Below, piece after piece: positions 1-8,015 of a DNA stretch of 64,000 nucleotides. The notes beneath the pieces are model-generated. The model saw only the letters and a list, made by a program, of their open reading frames with translations. It was not told the DNA's origin and searched no databases. Position numbers and translations under genes: made by a program. The DNA lies in contig CALJDU010000041.1 in NCBI GenBank assembly GCA_938024995.1, positions 1 to 64,000 of the forward strand. Reading direction: 5' to 3'. The first letter of the stretch is position 1; each line of letters starts with the position of its first letter. Source of the stretch: an uncultured bacterium. GTDB lineage: Bacteria; Myxococcota_A; Polyangia; Polyangiales; Houyiibacteriaceae.

Positions 1-2
1 GC

Positions 3-188
3 GGCCCTCCACAGCTCGGCGGCCCTCCACAGCTCGGCGGCCCTCCTCAGCTCGGCGGTCCTCCTCAGCTCGGCGGCCCGCCTCAGCTCGGCGGTCCTCC
101 TCAGAGAAGCGCCCCTCCTCAGCTTGGCGGTCCCCCGCAGCTCGGCGGTCCTCCTCAGCGTGGCGGTCCGCCTCAGCTCGGCGCGTCG
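3..188 (+). repeat. 18-bp tandem repeats encoding PPQLGG
   Basis: About ten near-identical 18-bp units (ggtcctcctcagctcggc and variants) run in frame and encode PPQLGG hexapeptides, with some units changed to PPQRSA or PPQRGG. Degenerate PPQ units continue to about 280. The third codon positions vary while the peptide is held, which suggests selection on the protein rather than a recent DNA expansion only. The array continues upstream of the window. Confidence 0.9.
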
Positions 189-656
189 ACCCTGGGTGGT
201 CCTCCGCAGTTCGGCGCCCCTCCGCAGCACGGCGGCCCTCCTCCGCTGAACGGTCCCCCGCCTCTCAGTCGTCCGCCTCAGCAGGGTGCTCCGAGCTTCG
301 GCGCGCCGGCGTTCGGACAGTCACAAGGCGCTCCTCCACCGCTTCCCGGTCGTGGCGGAATGGCCGCCGGCGCGCGACCCACGCTCTACGTGATCTTCAA
401 TGGTCAAAAGATCCCCGTCTCCAAAGACGAGTTCGTTATCGGTCGCGGCTCCAAGACCGCCGACCTGCCGATCAAAGACGGCAACATCTCTCGACGACAT
501 GCCGCGGTGGTCTTTCAGGGCGGCGCCTTCTGGATGAAGGATCTCGGCAGCACCAACGGCGTCGAGTTCCACAGCCGACGCATCGACAGCAAACGCATCG
601 ACGAAGGCGACGTCTACCAAATCTGCGACTACGAGCTGCGGTTCACCTACCAGTAG
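3..656 (+). CDS. FHA-domain protein with Pro/Gln/Gly-rich repeat region (5' truncated)
   Basis: The reading frame is open from base 3 and has no start inside the window, so this is the C-terminal part of a longer protein; the ORF track only shows the piece after an internal ATG at 360. The first ~110 residues are low-complexity PPQLGG-type repeats, probably a flexible linker. The last ~95 residues form an FHA phosphothreonine-binding domain: IGRGS (first loop), SRRHA, then LGSTNG, the usual order of FHA phosphopeptide-contact motifs. It probably works as a phospho-dependent adaptor in Ser/Thr kinase signalling, but whatever lies N-terminal of the linker is off the window. A strong terminator follows the stop. 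Confidence 0.85.
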   Translation, partial: GPPQLGGPPQLGGPPQLGGPPQLGGPPQLGGPPQRSAPPQLGGPPQLGGPPQRGGPPQLGASTLGGPPQFGAPPQHGGPPPLNGPPPLSRPPQQGAPSFGAPAFGQSQGAPPPLPGRGGMAAGARPTLYVIFNGQKIPVSKDEFVIGRGSKTADLPIKDGNISRRHAAVVFQGGAFWMKDLGSTNGVEFHSRRIDSKRIDEGDVYQICDYELRFTYQ

Positions 657-672
657 CGCTGATGTCGCAACG

Positions 673-703
673 AAAAAGGGACGCCACGCGCGTCCCTTTT
701 TTG
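673..703 (+). terminator. Rho-independent terminator after the FHA gene
   Basis: A perfect stem gggacgc/gcgtccc with loop cacgc is flanked by an A-run on the left and a T-run on the right, 16 bases after the FHA stop. The A/T flanks extend the stem and let it work in both directions. Confidence 0.9.
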
Positions 704-776
704 TTCCGTCTTCGGGATTCGCGCGGGTTAAGCGCCTCCGTGGCCGATTGCGAACGTCTCGCTCCACACCAACCGT

Positions 777-1214
777 ATGAGGGTGGGCGAGGCAAGAGCG
801 GACGAGGTGATCGATGACCTCCACGCGTGGTTCGCGACCCAAGACGCACGGATCCACATGATCACGTTTCCAAACGTGATCACGGACGAGAGCCTGGAGA
901 ACTACTTCAACGCGATCCATACGGTCTACCGTCGACTCTCACCGAGGCAGACCTTCATCATGGACATTCGTCAGCTAGCGCGTAACTCGGTCACCGCGGT
1001 GCAGCGCCGACGCTACGCCGAGTTTGAGCAGGAGGTCGAAGCGCTAGACCGCGAGTACATCGCCGGAGCCGCGATCATTGCGGGGAGCAGTCTTCAGCGT
1101 GGTCTCGTCACGGCGCTCTTCTGGCTCAAGCCGCCGGTCTACGCCTACTCGCTTTGTCGAACGAACGGGCGAGCGATGGAGTGGTGTCGCGCCCGCCTTT
1201 CCGACCCAACGTAG
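777..1214 (+). CDS. STAS/SEC14-like (SpoIIAA-like fold) protein, paralogue 1
   Basis: A 145-residue soluble protein with no signal peptide. The pattern is an N-terminal helix ending in LHAWF, a strand (MITFPNV), an amphipathic helix, a hydrophobic strand FIMDIRQL, a long helix and a C-terminal AMEWC segment. This resembles short STAS/SpoIIAA-like proteins of myxobacteria, which are often regulatory partners, but the assignment is by pattern only. The start is the ATG at 777. A clear paralogue lies 0.5 kb downstream (1734-2278, disrupted), with a small secreted protein gene between them. Its intact reading frame is the reference that shows what was inserted into the second copy. Confidence 0.6.
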   Translation: MRVGEARADEVIDDLHAWFATQDARIHMITFPNVITDESLENYFNAIHTVYRRLSPRQTFIMDIRQLARNSVTAVQRRRYAEFEQEVEALDREYIAGAAIIAGSSLQRGLVTALFWLKPPVYAYSLCRTNGRAMEWCRARLSDPT

Positions 1215-1378
1215 TCGCGGCAGCCGTTCATCCCGACTGCCGCAAACGGGCATGGGAGTTTCTACGATTTCATCGCCCTCGGTTCGTTCCTACTCAAGAA
1301 GTGTCAGCGCGAAGGACGCGTTGCGCTCACGGCGAACACGCTCGTTCGCCGTGCCAGAAACGGAAGTAGGAGATGACA

Positions 1379-1669
1379 ATGAAGACCTTCACCAAGTGGA
1401 TCGCCGCGTTTGCCATGATGTCCTCCGTGCTCGCGATCGCGGGCCCGGCCGAAGCGAAGTGCTTCGGGTTCCGCGACAACAACATTCGCGTATGCATCGA
1501 GGGTCACAACAACGCCGCGCGCAACCAAGCGACGCGCGTGTGCGAAGACGTCACCGGCAGCGACTGCCGCATCAGCGGTGACAGCGGCTCCACCTGCCAG
1601 CGGTCGAGCAACATCCGATGCTACGACGCCGACGGAGATGAGCAGCGCCGGATCGAGCTCGACGACTGA
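1379..1669 (+). CDS. Small secreted cysteine-containing protein
   Basis: A 96-residue protein with a clear signal peptide: MKTFTKW, a hydrophobic stretch, then a GPAEA-K cleavage region near residue 26. The mature part has six cysteines (in KCFGF, VCIEG, VCEDV, DCRIS, TCQRS and RCYDA), so it is probably disulfide-bonded and exported. I start it at 1379 rather than the tracked 1373, because an AGGAG at 1368-1372 is correctly spaced from the second ATG and touches the first. The function is not recognised. It lies between two STAS/SEC14-like paralogues and may have been enclosed by their duplication. Confidence 0.65.
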   Translation: MKTFTKWIAAFAMMSSVLAIAGPAEAKCFGFRDNNIRVCIEGHNNAARNQATRVCEDVTGSDCRISGDSGSTCQRSSNIRCYDADGDEQRRIELDD

Positions 1670-1733
1670 ACCGCGGGGTTAACTTCGCGCCCAGCGGTTT
1701 GCGAGCGCCTCACCGAAATCCCATTTTGGTGGG

Positions 1734-2278
1734 GTGAGGCGTTCTCAACCAACGGCGCGCGTTGATGAACTCCACGACTGGTTTGAGACGCTTCATGAGC
1801 GCATCCATCTCGTGACGTTTCCCGGTGTGTTCTCGGACGAAGACATGGACCGATACTTCGACGCGGTCCGCGCGTCGTACACGTGCCTGCCGCTGAAGCT
1901 GACGTTCATCATCGATATTGGAAAGCGACGAAGGAGCGCTGAGCGGAGCGAACATGGGTGGGAGGCTCCAAATCATTTACTTATTTGGAGGGAGGGGCGG
2001 ACAGCCCCTCCAAGAATATTCGGATGCTCACGACGAGGTCACCGACACCTGTGCAGCGACGGCGTTTCGCGGAGTTCGAAAAGGAGGTTGAGGACCGCGA
2101 TCGGGAGTTCACCTCAGGAACCGCGATCATCGCCAAGAGCGGCCTTCAGCGAGGGCTCATCACCGCCATCTACTGGCTCGCGCCGCCGGTGTACCCGTAT
2201 CGCATCTGTCGTTCCGTGGCCGAAGCCGTCGACTGGTGCAAGGGTCAGCTCGATACCGTCGACGCGCGTGTCGCGTAA
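1734..2278 (+). pseudogene. STAS/SEC14-like paralogue 2, broken by a 101-bp insertion
   Basis: The 5' part (frame of 1734: DELHDWF, VTFPGVF, FIIDI) and the 3' part (frame of the 1958 ORF: PVQRRRFAEFEKEVE to the stop at 2278) match the start and end of the 145-residue paralogue at 777-1214. They are separated by bases 1920-2020, which match nothing in the paralogue. Deleting those 101 bases joins FIIDI to RMLTTRSPTPVQRRR in one frame, aligned residue for residue with FIMDIRQLARNSVTAVQRRR. Since 101 is not a multiple of three, the insert shifts the frame, and the first ORF then runs through 2588 as nonsense. Start GTG 1734. The gene is probably dead unless it uses two-part expression. Confidence 0.8.
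1920..2020 (-). mobile_element. Short palindromic insertion (REP/MITE-like), 5-bp target duplication ATATT
   Basis: The insert is flanked by ATATT at 1915-1919 and ATATT at 2016-2020; one copy counts as duplication, leaving a ~96-bp element. It contains two hairpins, ccaaat...atttgg and ggaggggc...gcccctcc, and on the minus strand the segment CCCATGTTCGCTCCGCTCAG, which matches the core of three other dispersed repeats in this window. It has no ORF of its own, so it would move by an enzyme supplied elsewhere. I see no clear terminal inverted repeats. The orientation is assigned from the shared core. Confidence 0.75.
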
Positions 2279-2308
2279 GCGACCGTCTTTTCGTTTACGC
2301 TCGCGGGC

Positions 2309-3139
2309 ATGGAGACCGCGACCCTTCAGGCCAACGGCCGAACCTTCACCACGCTCGCGGACGGCGCCGAAGACGCGCCGCTGGTCGTCCTCGCGCACGG
2401 GTTCCCTGACGACGCGAACACCTGGAACGAGACCCGGGCGCACCTCGCCGCGCTTGGCTATCGCGCGGTCTCTCCCTTTATGCGTGGCTACGCGCCGAGC
2501 GACCTTGAGGGTCCGTATGACTCGGACGCGCTCGGCGCAGACATCGCGGGTTGGATCGAGGCGCTCGGGAGCGGACCCGCGATCGTGATCGGACACGACT
2601 GGGGCGCGTCAGCCTCCTACGCGGCGGCGGCGCAGCGACCCGATCTCGTTCGGCTCCTCATCACCCTCGCGATTCCGCACCCCGCCAGCATCAAGCCCTC
2701 GCTCTCGCTTGCGTGGGCCGTTCGGCACTTCGTCACCTTGCGGCTCCCCGGCGCCGCGAACCGGATCCGGCGCGGCGATCTCAAGCACATCGATGAGCTG
2801 TGGGATCGCTGGTCGCCCAAGTGGAACGTGCCCGCCGAAGAAACCGAGTCGGTGAAGCGGACGCTCCGCCACCCGGGGTCCCTCGAGGCCGCGATCGCCT
2901 ACTACCGGCACGCGGGTACGATCTCCGACTCGCACAAGAAGAAGGTCGAGGTCCCGACCGTCTCTTTCGCAGGTACCGACGACATCCTCCCGGTCAGCGC
3001 GCACGAAGCCGCCCGTTCCCGCTTCAACAACACCTACGAAGTCGTCACGCTCCCGGGCGGGCACTTTGTGCATCGCGAGCACCCCGATGCGTTCCACGAG
3101 AAGCTCACCGCGGTGCTCACGAAGCACGCGCCGGTCTAG
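2309..3139 (+). CDS. Alpha/beta hydrolase, epoxide-hydrolase-like
   Basis: A 276-residue cytosolic alpha/beta-hydrolase. The oxyanion motif HGFP is at residues 30-33, and the nucleophile elbow is GHDWGAS with Asp97, as in epoxide hydrolases and haloalkane dehalogenases rather than Ser esterases. A variable cap region spans about 125-200. The acid is likely in AGTDDILP and the catalytic His in GGHFVHREHP. The Asp nucleophile, HGFP and length all fit the epoxide hydrolase branch; the substrate is unknown. The stop overlaps the stop of the convergent downstream gene by three bases. Confidence 0.8.
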   Translation: METATLQANGRTFTTLADGAEDAPLVVLAHGFPDDANTWNETRAHLAALGYRAVSPFMRGYAPSDLEGPYDSDALGADIAGWIEALGSGPAIVIGHDWGASASYAAAAQRPDLVRLLITLAIPHPASIKPSLSLAWAVRHFVTLRLPGAANRIRRGDLKHIDELWDRWSPKWNVPAEETESVKRTLRHPGSLEAAIAYYRHAGTISDSHKKKVEVPTVSFAGTDDILPVSAHEAARSRFNNTYEVVTLPGGHFVHREHPDAFHEKLTAVLTKHAPV

Positions 3140-4113
3140 TTCACGCCGTGGTAGCTGTGCACCTGCTCGGCAAAGCCATGGCGCCACCCGGTGAACCAAA
3201 AGGGAACGCCCCACGGATCGCTCGTGAAGGTGCTCGGGAGCGGCTGTACCAGCTGCGCGTTGCGGTGGTTCACCCGACCGGCGTCTTCCGCGATGGTGTT
3301 CGTCTGCGGGGTAAACATCGCCACGGTCTCGTAGGACGACGTCCGATAGCTCACGAGCGACGCGCCAAAGAAGACGTCCATGTCCGAGATCTTCGCGCCT
3401 GCGCCCATCCCGTTGAGCGGACGCGTCCCGACCGGCGCCAGCGAGAGCGGGTTGTACCGATACTGCGTGGTCGTTGAGCACCCGACCGCGACGACTTCGT
3501 TGAGCCCGCGGTCATACGCGAGGCTCGCGTCGGTCGGCACCGATCCGCTGCAGTTCCCGCCGATCTGAGAGGTCGTCGCGGCGAGCGGAAACTCGACCCA
3601 GGACGCGCCGCCGGTCGAGCTCGCGAAGATCGACCAGCTCTCGTTGCCAGAGAGATCCTCAACCGCGACGAGCAAGTACAAGGCTTCGTTGGCGGCCACG
3701 GTGATGTCGGCGATGCGGTACGTCTTGTTGCTCGGGGTCCCGAAGTAGCCCGTGTTGACGTTGGTGCAATCACGCGCGTCGATGCGCACCACGAAGTTGT
3801 GAACCGGGTGCTCGTAGACGACCCACGCCGCGTCCGGGTTGTCGTAGGACGGCGCCATGTGGTCGACCTTGAAGAACTGCTCGGGGTAGTCGACGACGCC
3901 GAGGAGCGTGTTACCGGAGCGGCACTCGATCCGTCGGTCACCGCCGCCAAACTCGCGGACGTCCACGAGGTAGTTGAACCCTTCGTTCACCTTCGCGAAG
4001 CCGGGGTCGATGCTGTACGTGCCCGCGACGTAGTAGTGACCCTGCGCGACGAACGTACACGCAGACGCGACGACGAGACCCAAGGCCAGACACAACAAGT
4101 TCTTTCGATTCAT
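3136..4113 (-). CDS. Secreted or lipid-anchored protein of unknown function
   Basis: About 325 residues with an N-terminal MNRKN, a hydrophobic segment and a VASAC site that could be a weak lipobox or a signal peptidase I site. I start at the ATG at 4113, not 4128, because AAGGAG sits six bases before it. The mature protein is Ser/Thr/Gly/Tyr-rich. SSTGGASW resembles an Asp-box of beta-propeller proteins, but I see only one such motif, so a propeller is only a guess. No catalytic motif is recognised. It is convergent with the alpha/beta hydrolase and divergent from tlyA. Confidence 0.6.
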   Translation of the reverse strand: MNRKNLLCLALGLVVASACTFVAQGHYYVAGTYSIDPGFAKVNEGFNYLVDVREFGGGDRRIECRSGNTLLGVVDYPEQFFKVDHMAPSYDNPDAAWVVYEHPVHNFVVRIDARDCTNVNTGYFGTPSNKTYRIADITVAANEALYLLVAVEDLSGNESWSIFASSTGGASWVEFPLAATTSQIGGNCSGSVPTDASLAYDRGLNEVVAVGCSTTTQYRYNPLSLAPVGTRPLNGMGAGAKISDMDVFFGASLVSYRTSSYETVAMFTPQTNTIAEDAGRVNHRNAQLVQPLPSTFTSDPWGVPFWFTGWRHGFAEQVHSYHGVN

Positions 4114-4242
4114 TTCTCGCTCCTTCATGTTGGAGCGACGAAGCTACGCGCCGAGCGCGCGTCACTGGCTGTTCTGAGCACGGCTCGAACACGGTTTGAA
4201 CAGACCCGCCGGGCGACCTCATTTCGACTGGTATGATCGGAC

Positions 4243-4977
4243 GTGGCTGCGCCAAAGAAACGTCTCGACGACCTGCTCGTGGAGCGCGAACTGGCCGAAT
4301 CGCGCCGCGCCGCAGAGGGGCTGATCCGCGCTGGGATCGTGTTCGTCGGCGAAGTGAAGATCGACAAGCCGGGAACACAAGTGCGTGAGGACGCCACGGT
4401 CACCGTTCGCAAAAAGCGTCCTTACGTCTCCCGCGGCGGGAAAAAGCTCGCAGGTGCGCTCGCGAGTTTTGGTCTGGATCCAACCGGGCTGGTCGCCGCG
4501 GACCTCGGCGCGTCGACCGGCGGCTTCACCGACTGCCTCCTGCAGCGCGGCGCGACCAAGGTCTTCGCGGTCGACGTCGGCTATGGGCTGCTCGACTACA
4601 AGCTCCGGGTCGATCCGCGCGTCGTCGTGATGGAGCGGACCAACGCGCGTAACCTGACCGCGGAGGCGCTTGGCGAAAAGGTCGACCTGGTCGTGATCGA
4701 CGCCTCGTTCATCGGCCTGCGCAAGCTGCTCCCCGCGACCGCCGCGATCACCAAAGAAGACGCGCGGGTCCTCGCGATGGTGAAGCCGCAGTTCGAAGTC
4801 GCGCGCGACGTCGCAGAGGGCGGCGTGGTGCGCGACGATGCGGTGCGACGCGAGACGATCGATCAGGTCGCACGTGAAGCGGCCAAGCTCGGCTTTCAGG
4901 AACGCGCGCGCGCCGACGCCGCGATCCGTGGGCCCAAGGGCAACCTCGAGGCGTTCCTTTTTCTCACGAGGGTCTGA
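4243..4977 (+). CDS. tlyA: TlyA-family rRNA 2'-O-methyltransferase (S4 + FtsJ-like)
   Basis: Starts at GTG 4243. An S4 RNA-binding domain (KKRLDDLLVERELAESRR, with a hydrophobic KIDKPG strand) covers residues 1-65, followed by an FtsJ-type Rossmann methyltransferase. The SAM-binding motif ADLGASTGGFTDCLL is at about 87-101, VFAVDVGYG follows, and VVIDASFIGL and MVKPQFE are the later motifs. The 244-residue length is typical. Family members methylate cytidine 2'-O in 16S and 23S rRNA. It is a single-gene unit; a copy of the dispersed repeat follows the stop. Confidence 0.92.
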   Translation: MAAPKKRLDDLLVERELAESRRAAEGLIRAGIVFVGEVKIDKPGTQVREDATVTVRKKRPYVSRGGKKLAGALASFGLDPTGLVAADLGASTGGFTDCLLQRGATKVFAVDVGYGLLDYKLRVDPRVVVMERTNARNLTAEALGEKVDLVVIDASFIGLRKLLPATAAITKEDARVLAMVKPQFEVARDVAEGGVVRDDAVRRETIDQVAREAAKLGFQERARADAAIRGPKGNLEAFLFLTRV

Positions 4978-5004
4978 GCCGCAGCTGAGTCGCAGACTCC
5001 TCGA

Positions 5005-5098
5005 CCTTCGGTCGATTCATCCCACCGTTCGCTTCGCTCTGCGGCGCGCGGCAGGCCGCGATGCTCCCTCGGTTCGCGCTTCGTGCTCTCCTCGTCCG
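5005..5098 (+). repeat. Dispersed repeat family, copy B
   Basis: It carries the family core CCACCGTTCGCTTCGCTC, preceded by CCTTCGGTCGATTCAT and followed by GCGATGCTCCCTCGGTTCGC. The second half matches copy C (GATGCTTCCTTCGGTTCGCG) almost base for base. It fills the gap between tlyA and the convergent DUF2064 gene. I see no target duplication here. Confidence 0.65.
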
Positions 5099-5114
5099 GA
5101 TCACCACTTGCTGC

Positions 5115-5723
5115 TCACGCGCTGAGAGCGAGCGCGGTCTCGGGGGCGGCCTGCGGATCGAGCGCGAGGTGCAGCTTGAGCAAGCGCAGGTCGCTCACGT
5201 CGTCGACGTCGTACCAAGGCGGCAGCAGGACCGCGTTTGCGTTCTTCGCGCGCGTCTGCGCAAGCGCGGTCGATGTTCCCCAGGTCATGCCGCTGAGATC
5301 AAAGCGCGCGCTCCCTCCGATCAGGAAGTAGCCGCCATCCGCGCTCGGCCCGAGCACCTGCGCTTCGCGCGCGCGCGTCTTCGCCAACCACAGCAGCGAG
5401 ACCGGGAGCGTCGGTGAGTCCGAACCGATGATGAGCCCGTGACCTGCCTTCCCGATCATGCTCGTGAGCGCGTGGTCCATCCGCGCGCCGAGATCGTCTC
5501 CGACTTGCGCCGTCCGCGGGACATCCGCGAACGCGAGCGTCTCGTGCGAAGGATCGCCTGCGACGTGGAGCGTGACGTCGAACGCATCGCGCGTCCGCGT
5601 GATCAGGTCTTTTAGAAACGCGACGTGAAGCGCGGCCGCCTGCCGCTCACCAATGGAACGCGCGAGTCGCGTCTTGGTCGCGCCCGGGATCGGGGGACGC
5701 GTGAAGATCGCGAGCGGGGTCAC
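5115..5723 (-). CDS. DUF2064 glycosyltransferase-like protein (nucleotidyl/glycosyl transferase fold)
   Basis: A 202-residue protein that starts LAIFTRPPIPGATKTRLA, the signature of the DUF2064/TIGR04282 group (GT-A fold), with GSDSPTLP as a later metal/nucleotide-binding motif and GPSADGGYFLIG near the C-terminal half. These proteins are often found with a family-2 glycosyltransferase, as here: the ATG overlaps the stop of the upstream gene (ATGA), so the two are translationally coupled. The true donor and acceptor are unknown. Links to arsenosugar or selenium metabolism in other genomes are known for the family but not supported by anything in this window. Confidence 0.8.
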   Translation of the reverse strand: MTPLAIFTRPPIPGATKTRLARSIGERQAAALHVAFLKDLITRTRDAFDVTLHVAGDPSHETLAFADVPRTAQVGDDLGARMDHALTSMIGKAGHGLIIGSDSPTLPVSLLWLAKTRAREAQVLGPSADGGYFLIGGSARFDLSGMTWGTSTALAQTRAKNANAVLLPPWYDVDDVSDLRLLKLHLALDPQAAPETALALSA

Positions 5724-6427
5724 GGCCGCCTGTCCTCACCCTCGCTCTCGAGATCGCTCAGTACGTGCCTCCCGAGCAGCCACAAGATCTTGGCGCTCGC
5801 GCCGAGCGTTCCGCGGACCGTCCCGCTCACTTTGGAAACGCCGATGCGTTCCCGATAACGCACGGGCACCTCGGCGTACGCGATATCGAGCTGCGCGGCT
5901 TTGATCTGCATCTCGACCGTCCAGCCCCAGTTCCGGTCCGCCATCCCGAGCGACATGAGCGCGTCGTAGGTGATCGCGCGGAAGGGCCCGAGGTCCGTGT
6001 AGCTCACGCCGTAGAGCCCGCGCAGCGCGATGCAGGCGACGCGGTTCCCGACGCGTTGTTGTGGCGTGAGACCCGCGCGCTGTTTGTCCCGCGAACCGAT
6101 CACGAGCTGCGCGTTCCCGTCCTTGATCGGCTGGAGCAAGAGCGGGAGCTCCTCGGGGTAATCGCTGTGATCGCCATCCAGAAAGACAACCACGTCGGGC
6201 GGATCGGCTTCGAGCTCTCGCATCGCGCGAAGACACGCCGCGCCGTAGCCCTTCTCGTGCTCGGTCACGACCTTGGCGCCTTCTTCGCGCGCGACGTCGG
6301 CGGTGCGATCCGTCGAGCCGTTGTCCGCCACGATGATGTCGCGAACGAGCTCATGTGGGATCTCCCGCAACACGTGCGGGAGCGCTTCCTCTTCGTTGAG
6401 CGCGGGAATGATGACGTCGACGATCAC
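5720..6427 (-). CDS. Family-2 glycosyltransferase, dolichyl-phosphate-mannose-synthase-like
   Basis: The GT-A core begins IVDVIIPALNEE, followed by DNGSTDRTADVA, VVFLDGDHSDYPEE (DXD-like) and LVIGSRDK, the usual order of bacterial DPM1/GtrB-like enzymes. The tracked ORF begins at 6559, but the first 44 residues are not GT-like; the GTG at 6427 gives a standard N-terminus and leaves a 146-bp divergent promoter region before the exonuclease gene. There is no C-terminal transmembrane pair, so the enzyme is soluble or peripheral. It probably transfers a sugar to a lipid carrier. First gene of the two-gene unit with the DUF2064 gene. Confidence 0.85.
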   Translation of the reverse strand: MIVDVIIPALNEEEALPHVLREIPHELVRDIIVADNGSTDRTADVAREEGAKVVTEHEKGYGAACLRAMRELEADPPDVVVFLDGDHSDYPEELPLLLQPIKDGNAQLVIGSRDKQRAGLTPQQRVGNRVACIALRGLYGVSYTDLGPFRAITYDALMSLGMADRNWGWTVEMQIKAAQLDIAYAEVPVRYRERIGVSKVSGTVRGTLGASAKILWLLGRHVLSDLESEGEDRRP

Positions 6428-6573
6428 CGCTGGTGGGTAGCACAGGCCGTGGACGGCTGGGGCCACGAAGCGATGGTCGTTACTGCGCGATGGGTCGCTG
6501 CGCGGCGTCCCGCTACCATGTCCGGGATTGTGTCCGGGCGTGTTGGCTCGCTCGTCCACACCTTCCCGTTGTT

Positions 6574-7158
6574 ATGGAAACGAACAACCCAACCCGCTCC
6601 AATTCCCCGTACTTGGTCATCGACCTAGAGGCGACCTGTGACGATCACGATTGGAACATCAACGACGGCGAGATCATCGAGATCGGCGCGGTGCTGGTGC
6701 ATCCCGAGACCTTCCTGCCGATGAGCGAATTCCAGACCTTCGTGCGCCCGGTCGTGAAGCCCACGCTACGTCCGTTCTGTACGAAGCTGACCACGATCAC
6801 GCAGGCAGACGTCGATACCGCGCCCTACTTTCCGGAGGCAATCACCTCGCTCGCGCTCTGGCTGGACGAAACGCTCGGACATCGCGAGGTGCTCTTCGCG
6901 TCCTGGGGTGCGTACGACCGAAACCAGTTCTCGCGCGATCGCAAACGACACAAAGTGAAGCTGCCATGGCCGAGCGACCACTTGAACATCAAGACCGCGT
7001 TCGCGAAGGCGGTGGGTCAACGCTCAATGGGCATGGCGCGCGCGCTCAAGCTCACCGGGCTCAAGCTCGACGGGACCCATCACCGCGGGATCGATGACGC
7101 GCGCAATATCGCGAAACTGCTCCCGTACGTATTCGGCGCGCTCCCGCTCAACAAGTAA
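6574..7158 (+). CDS. DEDDh 3'-5' exonuclease (ERI1/KapD-like)
   Basis: The start METNNP at 6574 replaces the longer tracked start at 6433, whose extra residues look non-coding. The catalytic pattern of a DEDDh exonuclease is present: YLVIDLEATC (DxE), ASWGAYDRNQF (second Asp region) and HHRGIDDARNIAKL (His and last Asp). The size (~194 residues) and the DLEATC motif match ERI1/KapD-type single-domain enzymes, which trim RNA ends in other organisms. It stands alone, divergent from the glycosyltransferase pair. Confidence 0.88.
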   Translation: METNNPTRSNSPYLVIDLEATCDDHDWNINDGEIIEIGAVLVHPETFLPMSEFQTFVRPVVKPTLRPFCTKLTTITQADVDTAPYFPEAITSLALWLDETLGHREVLFASWGAYDRNQFSRDRKRHKVKLPWPSDHLNIKTAFAKAVGQRSMGMARALKLTGLKLDGTHHRGIDDARNIAKLLPYVFGALPLNK

Positions 7159-7174
7159 GGTACGTCTCCCAGCG

Positions 7175-7993
7175 CTACATACAGCGGGGGTCGGTGGCCG
7201 CCGCTTCGCCGTTGCAGCTGTAGAGGTTGCTGAGCTTGACCGAACCTTCGATCAGCGGCGCGAGGTCTGCGCCGAGCGGAGTCGTGGTGACGTATCGATC
7301 CATAAATCGTTTGACTGAGATCTTGTCCAAGGAGGGGTACCAGCTGACCTCCGTCACGTGCGTGAACGAGTGCTGACGGACGGTCGCTTTGACGTCGAGT
7401 TGGCTCGCCTCGGGGTGTGCTTCGCGGAGCCGCAGGAGCTGCCGCGCGACGTGAGCGCTCTGCGGCTGACTCTCTTCCAACAAGGGAGACTCCGGGTTCA
7501 TGGTCCATCCCACGCGCGCACGGGTCAGCCCGGTCGGGACGACCCCGAGATCAATCATCGGGACGCCGCTTCGTTCATTGATCGTGATCGGCGCGTTCTC
7601 ATAGTGCGCGACCATGAGCGCGTGAACCTGGTTGCGCGCTTCTTCGGTCTCCAACTGAGCCGACCGGTAGCGCGAGACGTTGTGAAAGATGAACCGCTTG
7701 AGGGCGCGTTGGCGATCGGGGAGCTCGCCACGGTTTCGCTCAATCGCGTCGTCGATCACGGCCTCCACGAACTCCGGATCACGAATGCAGTACTCCGCGC
7801 GATCGTAGAAACAGAGATCGGGATCGTCGAGCATCGCTGCGCGATAGGTTCCGCGCGGGTCGTCCGCGGGCGGATCGGGCGTCTTGCTACACGCGCTCAA
7901 CGCCAAAGCGACGCTGGCGCCCATCGACAAAAGCGTGACTCCGAACACGCGGCCGTTACCGGACCCGACCTTCCAGAACGCTGCATGTCCCAT
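7175..7993 (-). CDS. Lipoprotein of unknown function
   Basis: A 272-residue protein with a long n-region, a hydrophobic segment and the lipobox ALSAC, so it is a predicted lipoprotein. The mature part is Asp/Arg/Glu-rich and mostly helical, with two regions around FHNVSRYRSAQ and ARQLLRLREAHP and a C-terminal SNLYSCNGEAAATDPRCM with two cysteines. I recognise no family. The stop lies 16 bases from the convergent exonuclease stop. The start overlaps the tracked beginning of the next plus-strand ORF, which supports the later start chosen for that gene. Confidence 0.6.
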   Translation of the reverse strand: MGHAAFWKVGSGNGRVFGVTLLSMGASVALALSACSKTPDPPADDPRGTYRAAMLDDPDLCFYDRAEYCIRDPEFVEAVIDDAIERNRGELPDRQRALKRFIFHNVSRYRSAQLETEEARNQVHALMVAHYENAPITINERSGVPMIDLGVVPTGLTRARVGWTMNPESPLLEESQPQSAHVARQLLRLREAHPEASQLDVKATVRQHSFTHVTEVSWYPSLDKISVKRFMDRYVTTTPLGADLAPLIEGSVKLSNLYSCNGEAAATDPRCM

Positions 7994-8015
7994 AGTTCAA
8001 CGTTACCTTCGAGGC

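Noticed and set aside
3-188. CRISPR-like array
   Set aside because: Repeats are 18 bp, in frame, with no spacers; they encode PPQLGG units of the FHA protein.
1734-2588. 284-aa plus-strand ORF
   Set aside because: Only its first ~62 codons match a real family; the rest is the shifted frame after the 101-bp insertion.
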